Shown: positions 9,708 through 22,468 of the stretch, piece after piece
How positions within the stretch are numbered: the stretch's first letter is position 1
How the letters are laid out: each line of letters begins with the position of its first letter
Source: Lepraria neglecta
Lineage: Eukaryota; Ascomycota; Lecanoromycetes; Lecanorales; Stereocaulaceae
Reading direction: 5' to 3'
Length of the DNA stretch: 64,000 nucleotides
Assembly (NCBI GenBank): GCA_033220425.1
Contig: CM065651.1
Location: forward strand, 1,054,001-1,118,000
The notes under the pieces: generated by a model
What the model was told of the DNA's origin: nothing
Seen by the model: the letters and a program-made list of their open reading frames with translations, nothing else
Databases searched by the model: none
Program-made: the position numbers and the translations under genes

Positions 9708-12700
9708 GATCTTAGGCTGACGAGTTCATCGAGGATACCAGGGTATTTTGAGGTCTTGGTTGGATATTCTTGTTTCCATCACTGAAGGATTGTTCAGCTC
9801 TGGTAGGCCCAAGGATAGTGGTTTTGCCGCGTGATGGGAGATTAAAAGCTCGTCACTATCAAAGCGTGACGTATCCGGGGTCAGATGGCTTCTGTCTCTG
9901 GAGATAAACCATCATATTACTTGATCAACTACGAAAACATTTTGACGTTGGTGTTATCAAATTTTGGGGGATACTGGGCCAGTATTTTGGTTAAGTTTGT
10001 GTTTCGCATGGCCAAATACTTATGATAGCTGGCTCGTCTTAGTAGGAGCTTATATAAAGCTGCAATGGGAACCTTGGAGTCAGGAAAATTGCTGAGAAAC
10101 TTGATCTATGATTTAAGACAGACTGAATCTCTTAGCCAGAAGCTGAGACTTGATCACTGCAGAGCTATAAAAGGCCTTAGTACAACAGACTGCAGATGGG
10201 GAATTGCCCCGAGTCAGCTCGTCGAATCTATTATTGATGCGCACTGGATTAGACCCGCATTCAAAGCCATGGGCCCCTAAGACATTCGCAAAGAAATTAA
10301 TCTTCTCTCCGATGAAACTGACCACACAGGAGATCGAATTTACCCTCGTGATTTATCTTGGTTGGCATTGACCCCTGGATTCTCTCAATGATAGCTCACA
10401 ATTCCATTGAGTAGTTCACCCACTGCGTATATGGTTCCATCGTGGATGGTTCTCCGATTATGGGCATCACGTCCCTGTACCCCTTCCGATGTCGCAGCAC
10501 GTGTTCTTCTCCCGCCCCTGCTTAGACTCTTAGCAACTTGCCTGATTGCTGGCCATGTACAGGTGGGTCTATGGGCCTGCTGGCAGAACCGGACGGTTCC
10601 GCTGGTTGGGGGATGCACCTCAGTCACTTGGTGAATCAAAGGCACATGAGTATACTTGCGGGAGAAAAAGGCTCGCCGCGAACCTTCGCCGTTGGCACTC
10701 GCATCTAGATCGTATCTGCAGCCACGCGGCGCTTGTCCGAGGTTGGGGAATACTCCCTCATAGCGTAGCTGAGTTGGTGGTCCTCTTTGCAGCCTCTAAG
10801 CTTGGCATTTGTAAGCACTCTGATGACCACATATCGCCTCCGAGAATTCGTCAAGTTTGGGAGATTCTCGATCCGAGAAGCACCGACCATAAACCACAAA
10901 CAATCTGTGAAACCCTCGTGATGAGAGTCAATCAGAGGGCATGTAATATGCTGAAAGTGGTGGTGAGCACATTTCTTCATACTAGCGTGAATGACGATAG
11001 CTAGATATCAATGCCCTGTTTCACAATGCCACCGTTTATCAATGCAGAAGCGGAAGGGATGGACCAAGCGAGAAACTATGATGCTAGTGTTTGACGCAAT
11101 GCTTCCTAGGAACCACTCAACGATGGTCCTAGTGTACTTAATCGGAGCATCAGCCGCCGTGAAATGCAACATAGAGGGTCCATTGCCACTTACAAAGACA
11201 AGAGAGATAGGCGAAAATCCAATGAAAGCTGAAGATGCTATCAACCCAGACCCTTTAAGAGATACACATGCTATTGAATCAAATCGTAGACCGATCCGGA
11301 GCGAAAAAATCAAAATTCGTGGAGCAAGCCCATACACGACGCTCAGAATTCTTCTAGGATATGAAGAAGGCATAGCACAAAGACCATCGAGAGATGGGTA
11401 TGTAAGCCTCCGTCGGTAGCTTGTAACTAATGGTCCTCTGCTTTGCTGGCATGGAGACCATGAACGGGGAAGCGCGGATAAGCAGTGCATAGGTAGCTGC
11501 TGGTGGCTGCATATGCATATGGAGATTTTTGGAGGATCTCCGCCGCGAGACGTCGTCTTCAGCACAACTAAAAATTTGGGCGATGGCGACATTTGAACAC
11601 AAGAGAACCAGTAAGACGATGCACGTGGAGATCAGATAAGGAACACTATTTTTAGCTGCAGACGTATGGAAAATGGGAGGGAGACGGTGAAGTGTCACAG
11701 CAGCATAGTGTGAGTAAGGTAAGCGGACAGGAGGAAGAAAGAAAGTGCTGTTTGTATGAGGGGTTTATTGATTTGTCAGTTAGACAGACAGTACCTTAGG
11801 CCCTGGAAACTAAAGCACGTTGCGCCACTGATCTGTCGCTTTGGCAAAAGCAATTCGGCGTCAAATACTACTTGTGGTATGTGATATCGCCGATGTCGAT
11901 GTAACCTCGTCAAAGCGGTTGCAAAGTTGGGACAACCCCCCGCCTGTTATGTGGTCCGAAGCGTGGGTGATGGGCGGAAGGTGCGTGGCGAGCGTGGGTA
12001 GATGGAAGTCTGATGTAATAGTTTAGCTGCAAGTCTTTGTGCCGATTACAAGGGAGCAAGGGAGATCGCTTCATCGCCTGCATGCTTCGACGATTCATTG
12101 AAACAAGGGTCGGGCTTGGCTCATGACGCCTATTGCTGTTGGTGGATAAGGCCATTGATATTAGATCTTACACTGTCGCCTCGTGCTCGTGAGCGAAAAC
12201 ACAAGCTTTACACAAGCTTTGAAAATCCTCTCCGTTACCTTTTTTTCGCCATTCTCGAGACCCTCATAACATCATCACAAGCTTGCACAGCCTACATCCA
12301 AAAATCTGTATTTCCTATGATTTCACAACGCACGGGAATCACTATGCCTTCCTGTCGTGCCCCTGAAGTTCTTCCCCACCGCCAGACCAGCTAACCACTG
12401 TGTGTGTGCGTGTGTGTGTGTGTGTAATCAAACCTCCGCATTTCCACTTCTCTGTCTCTGCCCACCGCTATCCTCCTGAAAAGCATCTCACTGCAACCCA
12501 ACTGTCGCGCATCAAAATTCGAAGGCGCTCGTGTCGGATCCTGCCTTGAGTCGACTTTTCGCATTTGCCTTCACGAGGGGTCCACCTCGGCTGGAAATCA
12601 CCACCTTACATTGGTCATCAATTCCAGAAAGCACTGCTCGCCTCTCAGAATAGCCTCGTATCCAGGCACTACAGATCTCCTCGTACTTCTTCTCCGACAC

Positions 12701-12843
12701 CTTTTAACCTTATGATTTCCACCTGCCAAGTTGTCGTTCAATTTTGAGCATCTTACCACTCGTGGGCAGGGCATCGTCCGCCTGGACTGAGGTCCACCCA
12801 CTATTCACCTTTCTACCACATATCCAGCAACCCAGTAAGAGAA
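9708..12843. other. Gene-poor 3.1-kb region
   Basis: No gene could be supported. Open frames of 70-194 codons occur on both strands, overlapping each other at 10.4-11.7 kb. One, with an ATG at 11592 on the minus strand, is fairly hydrophobic, but none shows a recognisable family, and codon character does not single out one frame. The right third includes a dinucleotide repeat and a C/T-rich stretch that probably belongs to the kinase promoter and 5' leader. Confidence 0.45.
12399..12425. repeat. (TG)n microsatellite
   Basis: A 27-nt TG dinucleotide run with one C interruption, about 420 bp upstream of the kinase ATG. Such tracts are length-polymorphic and can adopt Z-DNA. Confidence 0.9.
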
Positions 12844-14466
12844 ATGAGTGGCCAGACAAGCACGCTTACCCACCGCCCACAATCATCACCGTCTCCCACG
12901 ACCTCCATTTCTACGCTTCAATCGCAAGATGGGAAGCCTGGTTTCACCCACCCAGCCATCCCCGAAGAGCCAGTATCATTACCTAATGGCGCCGGCGTTC
13001 CAACCGCTACACTGGACGTCCCTGCGACCGCAAAGAAGCCCACAATAACAAATCGTCTCTCCCGCATGTTCTCCAATGCCAAAGTCCCCAAGGAGTCTGA
13101 AGTCAAAGACGGTCGTGAGAGTGGGGGGTCCGAGCCTGACAGTAACAAAGAGACGAGCACACCGACACTGAAGCCGCCATCAAGGCAAGAGTCATACTCA
13201 GACAAGAGGCCGCAAGGTTCGGTAGAGCCTGAACCGAAAGCTAGCACGGTCAACGTCAAGAAGGATCAGAAAGATGTTGACCACGCGCTCCAGTTTAGGA
13301 GATTTGAGGTCCTCCCCGATGGCACTCACCAGCATACCCTCAAAAGCGCCAAGAGACAAGAGAAGCTGTCTGACATGCTGCGCGACATGCTTGGTGGCAA
13401 AAAACGAGAGGAGCATGGCCAAGATGAGCATCAGCAGTTGTCGTTGATGTCGACGTGGGTAGACCAGCTAAGGAGTGAGCGCGAGAAACTTGCTTCGGAC
13501 AAGAAGGGGGGACCGATTGCGACCGCAACGCTTGTACAAAAGTACGGCAAATGCCAGGAGATTGTTGGTCGTGGGGCTTTCGGCATTGTCAGAATCTCGC
13601 ACAAAACCGACCCTACGAATTCTAAAAGCGAACAATTATACGCTGTCAAGGAGTTCCGCCGAAAACCTCAGGAGTCGCCCAAGAAGTATCAAAAGCGCCT
13701 TACCTCTGAGTTTTGCATCTCGTCTTCTCTTCGTCACCCGAACGTCATCCACACCCTAGATCTTCTACAAGACGCCAAGGGTGACTACTGCGAGGTCATG
13801 GAATTCTGCGCTGGTGGGGATCTTTACACCTTGGTGCTCTCAGCTGGAAAACTGGAAGTCCAGGAGGCAGACTGCTACTTCAAGCAACTTATGTGCGGTG
13901 TCGAATACTTGCACGAGATGGGTGTCGCCCATCGTGACCTTAAACCAGAGAACCTGCTGCTCACCACACACGGTTCTCTGAAGATCACCGACTTTGGTAA
14001 CGGCGAATGCTTCCGAATGGCCTGGGAAAAGGAGGCCCATATGACTGCTGGGCTTTGCGGCTCAGCTCCCTACATTGCTCCTGAAGAATATACAGACAAG
14101 GAGTTCGATCCCAGAGCTGTCGATGTTTGGGCTACTGGCGTCATCTACATGGCTATGAGGACTGGCAGACATCTTTGGCGTGTTGCTAAGCGAGATGAAG
14201 ATGAGTTCTTCGACCGATACGTTGAAGGGCGGAGGGGTGACGATGGGTATGGGCCCATCGAGACACTGCACAGAGTAAGTCGAGACTGTCAACTTGCATT
14301 GTTGAACATCTGCTGACACACTTGGAAGCGCCGCTGTCGTAACGTCATTTACTCGATACTCGACCCGGACCCAAGTCCAACACGTCGTCTCACGGCCTCA
14401 AAAGTACTCAAGTCGGAGTGGGTCCGCGAAATTCAGCTTTGCAAGCCCGCTCTTGAGGGTTATTGA
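12844..14466 (+). CDS. Hal4/Sat4-type serine/threonine protein kinase
   Basis: Kinases of this family (yeast Sat4/Hal4, Hal5; fission yeast Oca2) regulate potassium uptake and salt tolerance through plasma-membrane transporters. Two exons (12844-14274, 14329-14466) give 522 residues. The N-terminal 220 residues are disordered, Ser/Pro/Lys-rich. The kinase domain shows a glycine loop (GRGAFGIV, about 242-249), the lysine in YAVKEF, the catalytic loop HRDLKPEN (about 363), DFG (about 383), and CGSAPYIAPEEY in the activation segment, a wording typical of the Hal/Npr kinase group. The chosen ATG (gaaATGag) is the first in the frame. A long C/T-rich leader and a TG repeat lie upstream. Exact orthology to Sat4 rather than Hal5 or Hrk1 is not proven. 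Confidence 0.9.
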
Positions 14467-15039
14467 TGACGGTTATGTAAGGGAAAAGGCCCGGTGAATT
14501 TACGACCATACAGATGTATCTCGACGCTACGAATTTATTAAGTCATTATGGTTACATGATCATGCATTCTAGTTCGGTTAGTCAGTGCTGCATACCCACC
14601 AGTCGCTTCGGCATTTGTCTTGCTTACGTCGACTGGCAATTGAAAATGGCGTTAAGGGTACATGGTATAGGGGGAGACATTTGAAAGAGGTCGGCGTCTT
14701 ACGATCGTTGCATAATGCATCATTTACATTTTCACTCATGGCTTGCGCAATACAAAGATTCATCCACCACCACCCCCGGATGCATGATAGTCTTCTCGGT
14801 ACTCACGTAACTTAGGCCTTCAAATCAACCCGGGTTATGTGCCTTTTCGGTCTGGAAAGCGGCGCGCCAAGAATGCCAGGCAGAATCCTTGCATCAGCAT
14901 CACCCCGGATCAGGCACACTGTGAACGCCCTGCATTAGCGTTTGCCTCGTTTCCCCCTCTAATATCTGTATACAGTCTGGCTATTCCAACTTTCCTTATA
15001 TGTTTCCCTCCATCATTCTATCCAGCAAATCAATTTTCC
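14467..15039. other. Intergenic, no gene recognised
   Basis: About 570 bp between two plus-strand genes. The frame of the next gene is open upstream to 14839, but no conserved coding extension is evident, and the last 100 bp are pyrimidine-rich as in a 5' leader. Confidence 0.5.
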
Positions 15040-17628
15040 ATGTCTTCCAATCGCCTTCTGAGTTCGATGGATCTGACGACAAGGTCATTCGACCTTGCCC
15101 GTGCTCTGATGGATTTCTCAAACTCATGCTCCATGACTGACGTCAGTCTGCGAATTGTCAAGTGGCTCGCGCGCGAGCGAATCGAGGACGCCAGCTTTAC
15201 TGCCTGTTGCAAGCTCGCAGCAAGCCTTGCTTACCCCAATGCCGAGGGTATGGAGATTCGCACGAAACTCCAGGAAGCGGACCACAAGATCATGGGTATC
15301 AAGGGAGCCCCTATCAGCCTAATTGTTTCAGGCTCACTGGGTCGACTTCTTGGGTATGATCCAGAGTACTGCTACATGGTATCATCCGTCGCCTCGCTCA
15401 CCGAATTTCATGAGCCCAATTACGTAACAGAAATTCTATGCTCAATGATCTTAGACAAAGGTGGACATCAAGAAGAAGTCTCGTACCAGTATAATATACA
15501 GCGAGCACCCATAAAGGCAGTCATCTCGAAGATTGTCGAGAGCATCTATATCAATGTGGTGAACTCGGGACACTCTATTGGAGGCCTCTGTGATGAACTC
15601 AAACACCTACATCCCCATCTCTTGAATTCAGTCACCTTTGCTGGGATTGTCATGGGTATTCAGAGAACCGATAAGGATGTTCTCATCGTTAGTGATCGCT
15701 TTCCTGCCGACTTGACTGCTTGGCTTCTATGCCACTTCGAAGGCGTCCTTCATATTATAGTGGAGACGAAAACAGTCCTCAAAAAACCACTCGGAACAAG
15801 CTCACGGTACGTTCAAGACGTGTCACAGGAGCAAGTATATGATCTTGTTCCCTCTGTACTTCCCATACATGTCTTACAACACCAGATTTAGCATTGATGA
15901 GGCATTTCTGACATCGACTCTGTCCGCAGCTTGCTGAAAATCATGATCAAGAACCTCTGCCCAGTGGATGGAACCTGTTTGATCAGGGATTCCTCAATTG
16001 TAGCTTCCGAATCAGTCGGCAGCAACACCTTTGCCTTCCTACGTGGAACAGACGATACTGACTATCGACCTTGTTCTTATGCCCGTCAAGGCCTCTACGT
16101 CTTGGAAAACATTATGAGTACCCCCATGGCGTCAAAATCAATCGGACTCAATGAGGCTCAGGAAAACTATATTACTGCTGTGGCGAAGAAGATGAATGGG
16201 TGGTTGATGGACGTTCCTTTGAAGGTTGGACCTCGAGTTCCCGGCTATGCATTCAAGTCCGATCTGAGCGAGGATGCCGACCAAAGTGGGCTACGAATAG
16301 GCCACCTCTTGGTGAACCATCCGCGCCTATCTCACATCAAGACAGGGAAATTCGAGATGTCAGGTCCTGTATTTCGAGAATCGGACGTTGCTTACAAGGC
16401 GGCCGAAACTGCTTACAATGAGGAGTGGCTCCCATTTTCGGCTGGATCAGCTAACGTTCTCAGCAACTTCCCTTATGCTGAAACAATGTTAAAGGACATG
16501 ATGGCTGCATGCAAATGCTCAAATTGCGGTAAAGATGGCGGTGAGCTCCAGGCTTGTAAACGCGGCTGCCTTCGCCATTCCGCCGTAACTAGGCTATTTC
16601 TCCTTCTTGCCCATGCAATTGCTGACGGGTTCGGGGCGCAAAATGTTTCTGCTATGGCAGACCCGGAGACTCAGATTAAAGGGATGGTCGAACTCTTTTC
16701 TGAGCTTATTTACCAGCAGACAGTGTGTTGGAATACTTAGTTTTGCCTGGTGGCTTGCGTTGTGGCAGGCTGTGACATGGAGGCGTTCGAGTCAACGGAT
16801 GTATCTCATTCCGGTGGCTCCTCTTGGGCAGCTATCCAATATGGGAGTTTTGTCGCGGCGGCACCATGGCTTGACCTCACAAGGGAAATCACCGTCGCAG
16901 GATCTTTCGGCCTCACGTTCTTAGAGGGAAATATCAAAGGGTTACCAGACGATTTCGGAATCCTTAGATGTGAGGTTGCACAATACACATCCACGGTTAA
17001 GAGATTTCCCAAGGCTCAACCATCTACAGTAGAGACAAGGGGGCAGTTACAGGCCGCCATGAATGATGAGATAGAGCTTGACGATCCTACACTTCTACAG
17101 CCTGCGAAGGCTGTCAATCTGCAGGATGCCTTGCAGCTCGATTCAGTCAAGGCCAAATTAGTCACAGCTATTTTCAGAGCCGATGCGAGTCTCTACCGCT
17201 TCATGACAACGGTCGAAGCTGGTACATATGTTGTTATCATAGATCCTACCGCCGTCCTAGTTGCACTTACGAACGCTCAGACTCCGGAATGCAGCCACGA
17301 TAATAGTGCAGGCACCGAGGAGAAGCTGACCGTTGCTCAGCATGTTGTTATCGACGACTTCGACAGGATGCTCGATACTTGGAAGCCCTCTCTAAAGCGG
17401 CCCGGTACGACAATTGAAATGTCCAGAATCCTTGATACGCATCTCAAAGTCAATACTGCACTGAGTCTGTCTGAACTTGGTTGTACTGTTCGGCCTCATA
17501 GTAGCTGCTGCATGAGCTGTGCAATTGCTGGCATCCTCAGTCTTGGAAACAGAGGTTCTCCGCGCATCATCAACAAAGCAGTGCCGGTCCTAAGAAAGTT
17601 AGGGATGCGCGATCGTGTGGGATCTTGA
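15040..17628 (+). CDS. Fungal-specific protein of unknown function, interrupted by an in-frame TAG
   Basis: No named family is recognised, though the style resembles large uncharacterised proteins common in Pezizomycotina. Exon 1 is 15040-15806 (MSSNRLLSSMDLTTRSFDLA), followed by a GT-AG intron, and exon 2 starts at 15930. The frame then stays open to 17628 except for a single TAG at 16738-16740 (codon 526 of about 822). Flanking sequence reads naturally on both sides (VCWNT, then FCLVACVVAGCDMEAFE). A Cys cluster (CKCSNCGKDGGELQACKRGC) precedes the stop and might bind a metal. Explanations: a nonsense mutation, for example Trp TGG to TAG; a sequencing error; or a very short (42-nt) intron with a poor GTTGGA donor ending at GTGGCAG, which would also bypass the stop. 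If truncated, the product is 525 residues plus an untranslated second half. Confidence 0.6.
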
Positions 17629-18009
17629 GGTACTTATGGATTGGCTGGGATCTGATCGGCGTTTAGGCTGGCTACGGGGGGCAAATGGAAGAATCTCTGG
17701 TCTGTTTGCAAATCGAAGGGCCAATTTGGTATCGAAGGAGGAGTTTGAGCGCAGCGACGTAGGAGCTAATCTTGTATATATTCCTTTCATATCTTGAGTA
17801 GATTCTCGCTGCCTTGCTGTGGTTCCCAAGGCTAGCCGTAAGAAACAGAGGGAGAAGCGCCAAGACGTGGAAATGTTGTACTCGTAACAACTTCACAATT
17901 CGACAACAAACGTTCCCAACACATTCTATCCCTCATAGAATCGACTCCAGCTCTATCCTGAGAACTAAATTACCAATTCGATATCGTGAAAGCACAAAAA
18001 AACGCCAAG
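17629..18009. other. Intergenic spacer and 5' leader of the BAR-protein gene
   Basis: About 380 bp with no gene. The last 150 bp are A/C-rich and lack ATG-started conserved coding sequence, consistent with a 5' untranslated leader. Confidence 0.5.
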
Positions 18010-19229
18010 ATGTCGTGGGCAGGTATGGGCTTATCCAGCATTGCTAGGCCTCCACCCAAGCGTATGTCTAATGATGGCTAACACGCTTCGCTCCAGGCAT
18101 CAAAAAGGCCGCCAATCGGGCGACCACCCAGGTCATGATGAAGACTGGTACGCGGCATACATCTGGGCGGAGTGGAAGTGGAACGGCGAGGCTCACTATA
18201 CAAACACAGGGCACGTCGAGAAAACTAGTGATCGAGACTACGAGGTGGAAGAGAGGTACGACATCTCCGAGACAAGAGACGAGGGACTTGTATGGATATG
18301 GTCGAAGGAGCATGGCTGACATACAATCGTATCATATAGGCGGTACCGCACGATGGAATCGGCAGCAAACAGACTACAGAAGGAAGCAAAGGGATATCTA
18401 GATTCTTTACGAGGTGGGCGCTCAAGCCTGGCATTGTGGACAAAAAGTATAGAGGGCCTGATACCAGATGTATAGCCATGACCGCATCACAAATGCGAAT
18501 CGCCGAGACAATAGACGCTTTCTACGGAGACGCAGGTGCCAACGATGGGGTTAGCAGAAGCTACAAGCAAGCAGTGGAGGATCTAGATGCCGAGACTATC
18601 AAAGCTCTAGATGGACCATTTCGGTATGCTATTCATGGAAAGAAAGAATGCTACAAAGCATGAGCTAACATGGCCTCTCCCTGCCAGACAAACAGTCCTC
18701 GAACCCATCTCACGTTTCTGTGCCTACTTCCCAGATATCAACGAATGTACGCTTTCCTTTCTCCACCCATCCTTATCACATCCAGCCTCCCCCCAGAACC
18801 CCGCCTACTCCTCCTACTAACCACCCCTCCCCAGGCATCAAAAAACGCAACCACAAACTCCTCGACTACGACGCTACCCGCGCCAAAGTTAAAAAACTAG
18901 TCGAAAAACCCGACAAAGATCCCACTAAACTCCCCCGCGCCGAACGCGAATCCGATCTCGCAAAAACAGCCTACGAAGCCCTCAACGAGCAGCTCTTCTC
19001 CGAATTACCCCAACTAATTGACCTGCGCGTACCGTATCTGGATCCTAGTTTCGAAGCGCTGGTGAAGATCCAGTTGAGGTTTTGTGCCGAGGCGTATAGT
19101 CGGATGGCGCAGGTGCAGCAGTTTTTGGATGCGGATACGAGGGAGCAGTATGCGCAGGGGCATTTGGATAGTAGGGTTGAGCAGGTGCTGGGGGAGATTA
19201 GGGAGTTGAGTATTGCGGGGACTGTTTGA
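18010..19229 (+). CDS. HOB3: BAR-domain protein Rvs161/Hob3
   Basis: An amphiphysin-like N-BAR protein that bends membranes at endocytic sites and supports actin organisation, acting as a heterodimer with Rvs167/Hob1. Seven exons (18010-18022, 18097-18147, 18210-18255, 18340-18413, 18476-18623, 18688-18746, 18835-19229) total 261 residues, the usual size. Almost the whole length is the BAR domain: MSWAG, KKAANRATTQVMMKTG, RDYEVEERRYRTME, AMTASQMRIAETIDAFYGDA, ending in AEAYSRMAQVQQFLDADTRE. It lacks the SH3 domain of Rvs167, which separates the two paralogues. The initiator exon is only 13 nt, so the start is fixed by splicing to the conserved GIKK sequence. Confidence 0.95.
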
Positions 19230-19726
19230 GGAGGGGATGGAATGAAGAGAGAGCAATAGTGAGCGTTTGTGGCTGTATGGTTGATTGGCGTTATATCTCA
19301 CGGATGGTGCATTGGCTGGATGGCATCGATATGTAAGTAGGAAGACGATGATTACGGCAGCAACGCCATTGCACAGGCGCTTGCTTTCTGCGTTATCTCA
19401 ATGAAGCCGTTCAGAGTGTATTTGATGTGTAGTGCTGCTGCTCTCGTGTTCAGCGTAGTCCGTTCGAAGGTCAAAAAATCATTACATAAAGAAGAATAGC
19501 TATCATAGCTATATTCCGCTCGACTAAGGCTATTTAGCTGTACAAGAAGCGCTCCGGGCCAATGCCTTGCTCCCAACAGCCATGGATTCTTCCTACTGGT
19601 GACATAACGCCCCTGAAAACTCAGGCCATGCCCATGAGTCCTATATCTTGACCTGCCAAAGCCTAGCCAGAAGAGTGATGAAAAAGAAAACAGTAATAAT
19701 ACACGCTCACAAATCGGCATTCGAGC
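19230..19726. other. Intergenic between convergent HOB3 and BRE1
   Basis: About 500 bp between two 3' ends. Only short frames are seen. It should contain both polyadenylation regions; AT-rich stretches near 19480-19510 would suit, but no signal is assigned. Confidence 0.5.
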
Positions 19727-22099
19727 CTACAGCGTTATACGCATCGGATCATTCGCACCAAAAGACTTATTGCAGTTTGGGCATTTCCTCGACCGAGACG
19801 TTGTTCGCTCCTCCACGCACTCCTTGCAGAAGACATGGCCGCAGGTTTTGATGACTGTGTTTTTGAAGTTCTTATGACAGACTGTGCAGATGGCCATGAT
19901 CTAGAAAGGGGCTAACATTAGAAGTTTTATAAGGACTTGGAGGAAATTAGGCTTACTCGTAGCATCTCGTACTCGCCGCTCTGATTGCCCAGGCCTTTTG
20001 CTTTCCAGGACTCCATACTTCTCCGCGTTTCCTCTAGGCGGACCCTGAGTGTCTCGATTTCTACCTCGGCTTTTCGATGAGCGTTTGCGGTGGCACTTGC
20101 AGAAGTGTCTTTGGCCTCGAGGTTCTTCTTGAGCTCTTCTACTTGCGCTTTCAGGCCTTCGAGGAGGATGTTCTTTTCTGAGATTTGTTGCTGGGAGGCG
20201 CGGTGTTTGGTTTCCATGGTAGTAAGGGACTCTTTGATTTCGGCAATCTGCTTTTCGAGGTTCACTTGCAATGCACGATTTGCGGCTTCCGAATCCTTGA
20301 GTGAGGATACCATCTCAGAACTTTTCGAATTCTGTGCGCGAAGAGTTCGGACTTCTTGCTCCCTGGCTTCTTTGGCTTTCATTGCTGCGAAGTACTTCTG
20401 ATCGGCTCTTGATTTCTCTGCGCTCAGGCGCATCGATTTCTCCTCCAGTGCGGTGATGTTCTGGACCTTCTGCGATGCAAGTGCTGACGTCCTCTTGAAT
20501 GCAGTCTGCATTGACTGGAGCTCATTGTTCAGTAACGTGTACTTCTTTTCTAGGCTAGAGTATCGAGATTGTAGCTCCTCCGTTGTCAGTTCGTCGAGGC
20601 TGGATGGTGGACTTGCAGTTGCATCAGCTTCGCTAGTCTGTGACCTTAGTCGTTCGATCTCTGACTCCAATGCCTTTATTCTCTCCTCTTTGGCACTCAT
20701 GAGCTCCCTGACCTGCTCAACGGACGTTCGCTCCTGAGCCTGGGCAGTTTTTCTCATCTGTACGTCGGCCATTAATTCGTCTCGCCCCATTCTTATCCTT
20801 GCCAAGTCCGTTTCTGCTTGAGCCAGCTGGGATTCCCGCTCTGTGATTGCCATCTCAGACTCATTTTCCACTTGGACCCGATATGCGGTTCTCTCTGCAT
20901 GCAATTTCTGTGCTTCTTCCCTTAATTGGACATTAGTGGCCTCGAGATGGTTTATCCTCTTGATCACGTCCTCATGCTGGGATTTGAGATGCTTGAAAAG
21001 GTCCGTCCGGCTATAATCATCGTCTGACAAATGGGACAGCTTAGTGTTCAGGGTCGTTATTTGGGCTTTGAGCTTCTCATTGTCCGCTTCCAGAGTTTCC
21101 AGCTGCGCCTTTTGTTTGGCAGAGGCAGCAACGGCTACTTTCCGAGCCTCCTCGGCTTCAATCAGCTCCTCTCCGTTGTCAGATTTACCCTCAGTCTGTC
21201 CATTGGTCGCTTCCTGCCCAGTGCCGCCCAAGCCGCTTCCTGAGTTACTGGCGCCCCCAGCAACAGCCTGTCTTTCAAGCTTCGCTACTGTTGCGCTTTT
21301 GGAACGGTCAAGCTTCTTCTCAGCTATCATGTATCTTAAAGAGGCGTCCTCCAGTCGCCCAACCAACTTTTCTTTCTCAATACGGCTCTTTTCAAGTTCG
21401 ATAATATGACATTTTTCGGCTTCTAGCAGGCGAGCTATTCGACCTTGGAGTTCAGAGACTTCCGGCGCGGACGTTGGTGCTTGTGCAAACAGTTGAGATA
21501 TCACGGAAGATATCTCCGCTGACCTTGACTTGAGATGCGTTTTGAAAGCTGCCGAATCTGTTGATAGAAGTGTAGAAGGGAAAGTCGAAAATCGTGTATG
21601 GCTGTCAAGATTACCAACTAAAAGTCTGACTTCGTCGATCAACTGCGCGAAAGCGATAATCAGTGCATGGACATGGCAAATAGGTCCATATTGCAAATTT
21701 ACTCACCTCGCTAAACCAAGCGTCTATAATCATGAGGTGCTCATCATGATGCAGGGCGCTTTTTGTCATCTCACTCAGCCGAGCTTCTAAACTATTCCGT
21801 TCCCGTTTGTATTCTTGCATCTGCCTGTATATAGCCTCTTTCTGGAAGCGCTAGACAATGAAAGAATGTCAGTAAGATGTAACCAGAAAGTCAATAACAT
21901 CGCATGGTGGATTGTAGCCTTCAAGGGAGGGTAGAGAGATATCGTGGCGACAAGGCTTGCTTACCTCAAGGTCGTCCTTCCAGGGCATGTCAGTGTCAAC
22001 ATGGCTCTTTGGTGCGCCGTTGACAGATGTTGCCTGCCGCTTGAGGGGAGGTTCAGAGCCGTCATGGTCGTGTGAGGCAGGTCTCTTCCTCTCTTCCAT
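19727..22099 (-). CDS. BRE1: E3 ubiquitin ligase Bre1 (histone H2B monoubiquitination)
   Basis: With the E2 Rad6, Bre1 monoubiquitinates histone H2B, which is required for H3K4 and H3K79 methylation on transcribed genes in the nucleus. Four exons (22099-21965, 21850-21707, 21642-19957, 19900-19727) give 712 residues. The N-terminus is MEERKRPASHDHDG with a basic PLKRQ stretch. A long coiled coil covers roughly residues 60-650. The final exon encodes a complete C3HC4 RING (CTVCHKNFKN, then CGHVFCKEC and CPNC) ending in NDPMRITL, as is usual for Bre1. The frame extends to 22162 upstream through an alternative codon, so ATG 22099 is preferred. It is divergent from BDP1 with about 370 bp between start codons. 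Confidence 0.95.
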
Positions 22100-22468
22100 C
22101 TTGATGGGATCAGAAGAAGAAAGGGAGACGGCTCTGCCTTGAACGAGGGTCATCAGTGCCACAGACCCTGAGGTCGGCAGAAAGAGCCTTATAATAAGAG
22201 AAGGAACATATGGAGAGCCTGGATAGGAGTATTTGTGGCAAGTAGAGCGGCTGCTTGTGTTGTAAATAGGGATAGAAGTACAGGTCTCCTGTTTAAAACT
22301 TCTCTTCGAGGTTTACGGCAAAACGTCTGCGGCTAAGCCTCCTTTGTCCTAGCACCCGATATCCGGCAATTCAGTCATTTAATGCGCTTGCAACTGCTCC
22401 ATCCACTCTTCGATGTAGTCAAGATCAAACACAGGGGCTATTGTGTCCTCTGATCACCTTCTGACAGG
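22100..22468. promoter_or_regulatory. Divergent promoter region shared by BRE1 and BDP1
   Basis: 369 bp separate the two ATG codons, so both promoters and 5' leaders must lie here. No specific factor site is assigned. The pairing itself is what the sequence shows; co-regulation is inference. Confidence 0.6.

Noticed and set aside
11008-11698. Minus-strand frames with hydrophobic stretches (ATG at 11592)
   Set aside because: No recognisable family, no convincing splice model, and an overlapping plus-strand frame of similar quality. Left as an unresolved gap.
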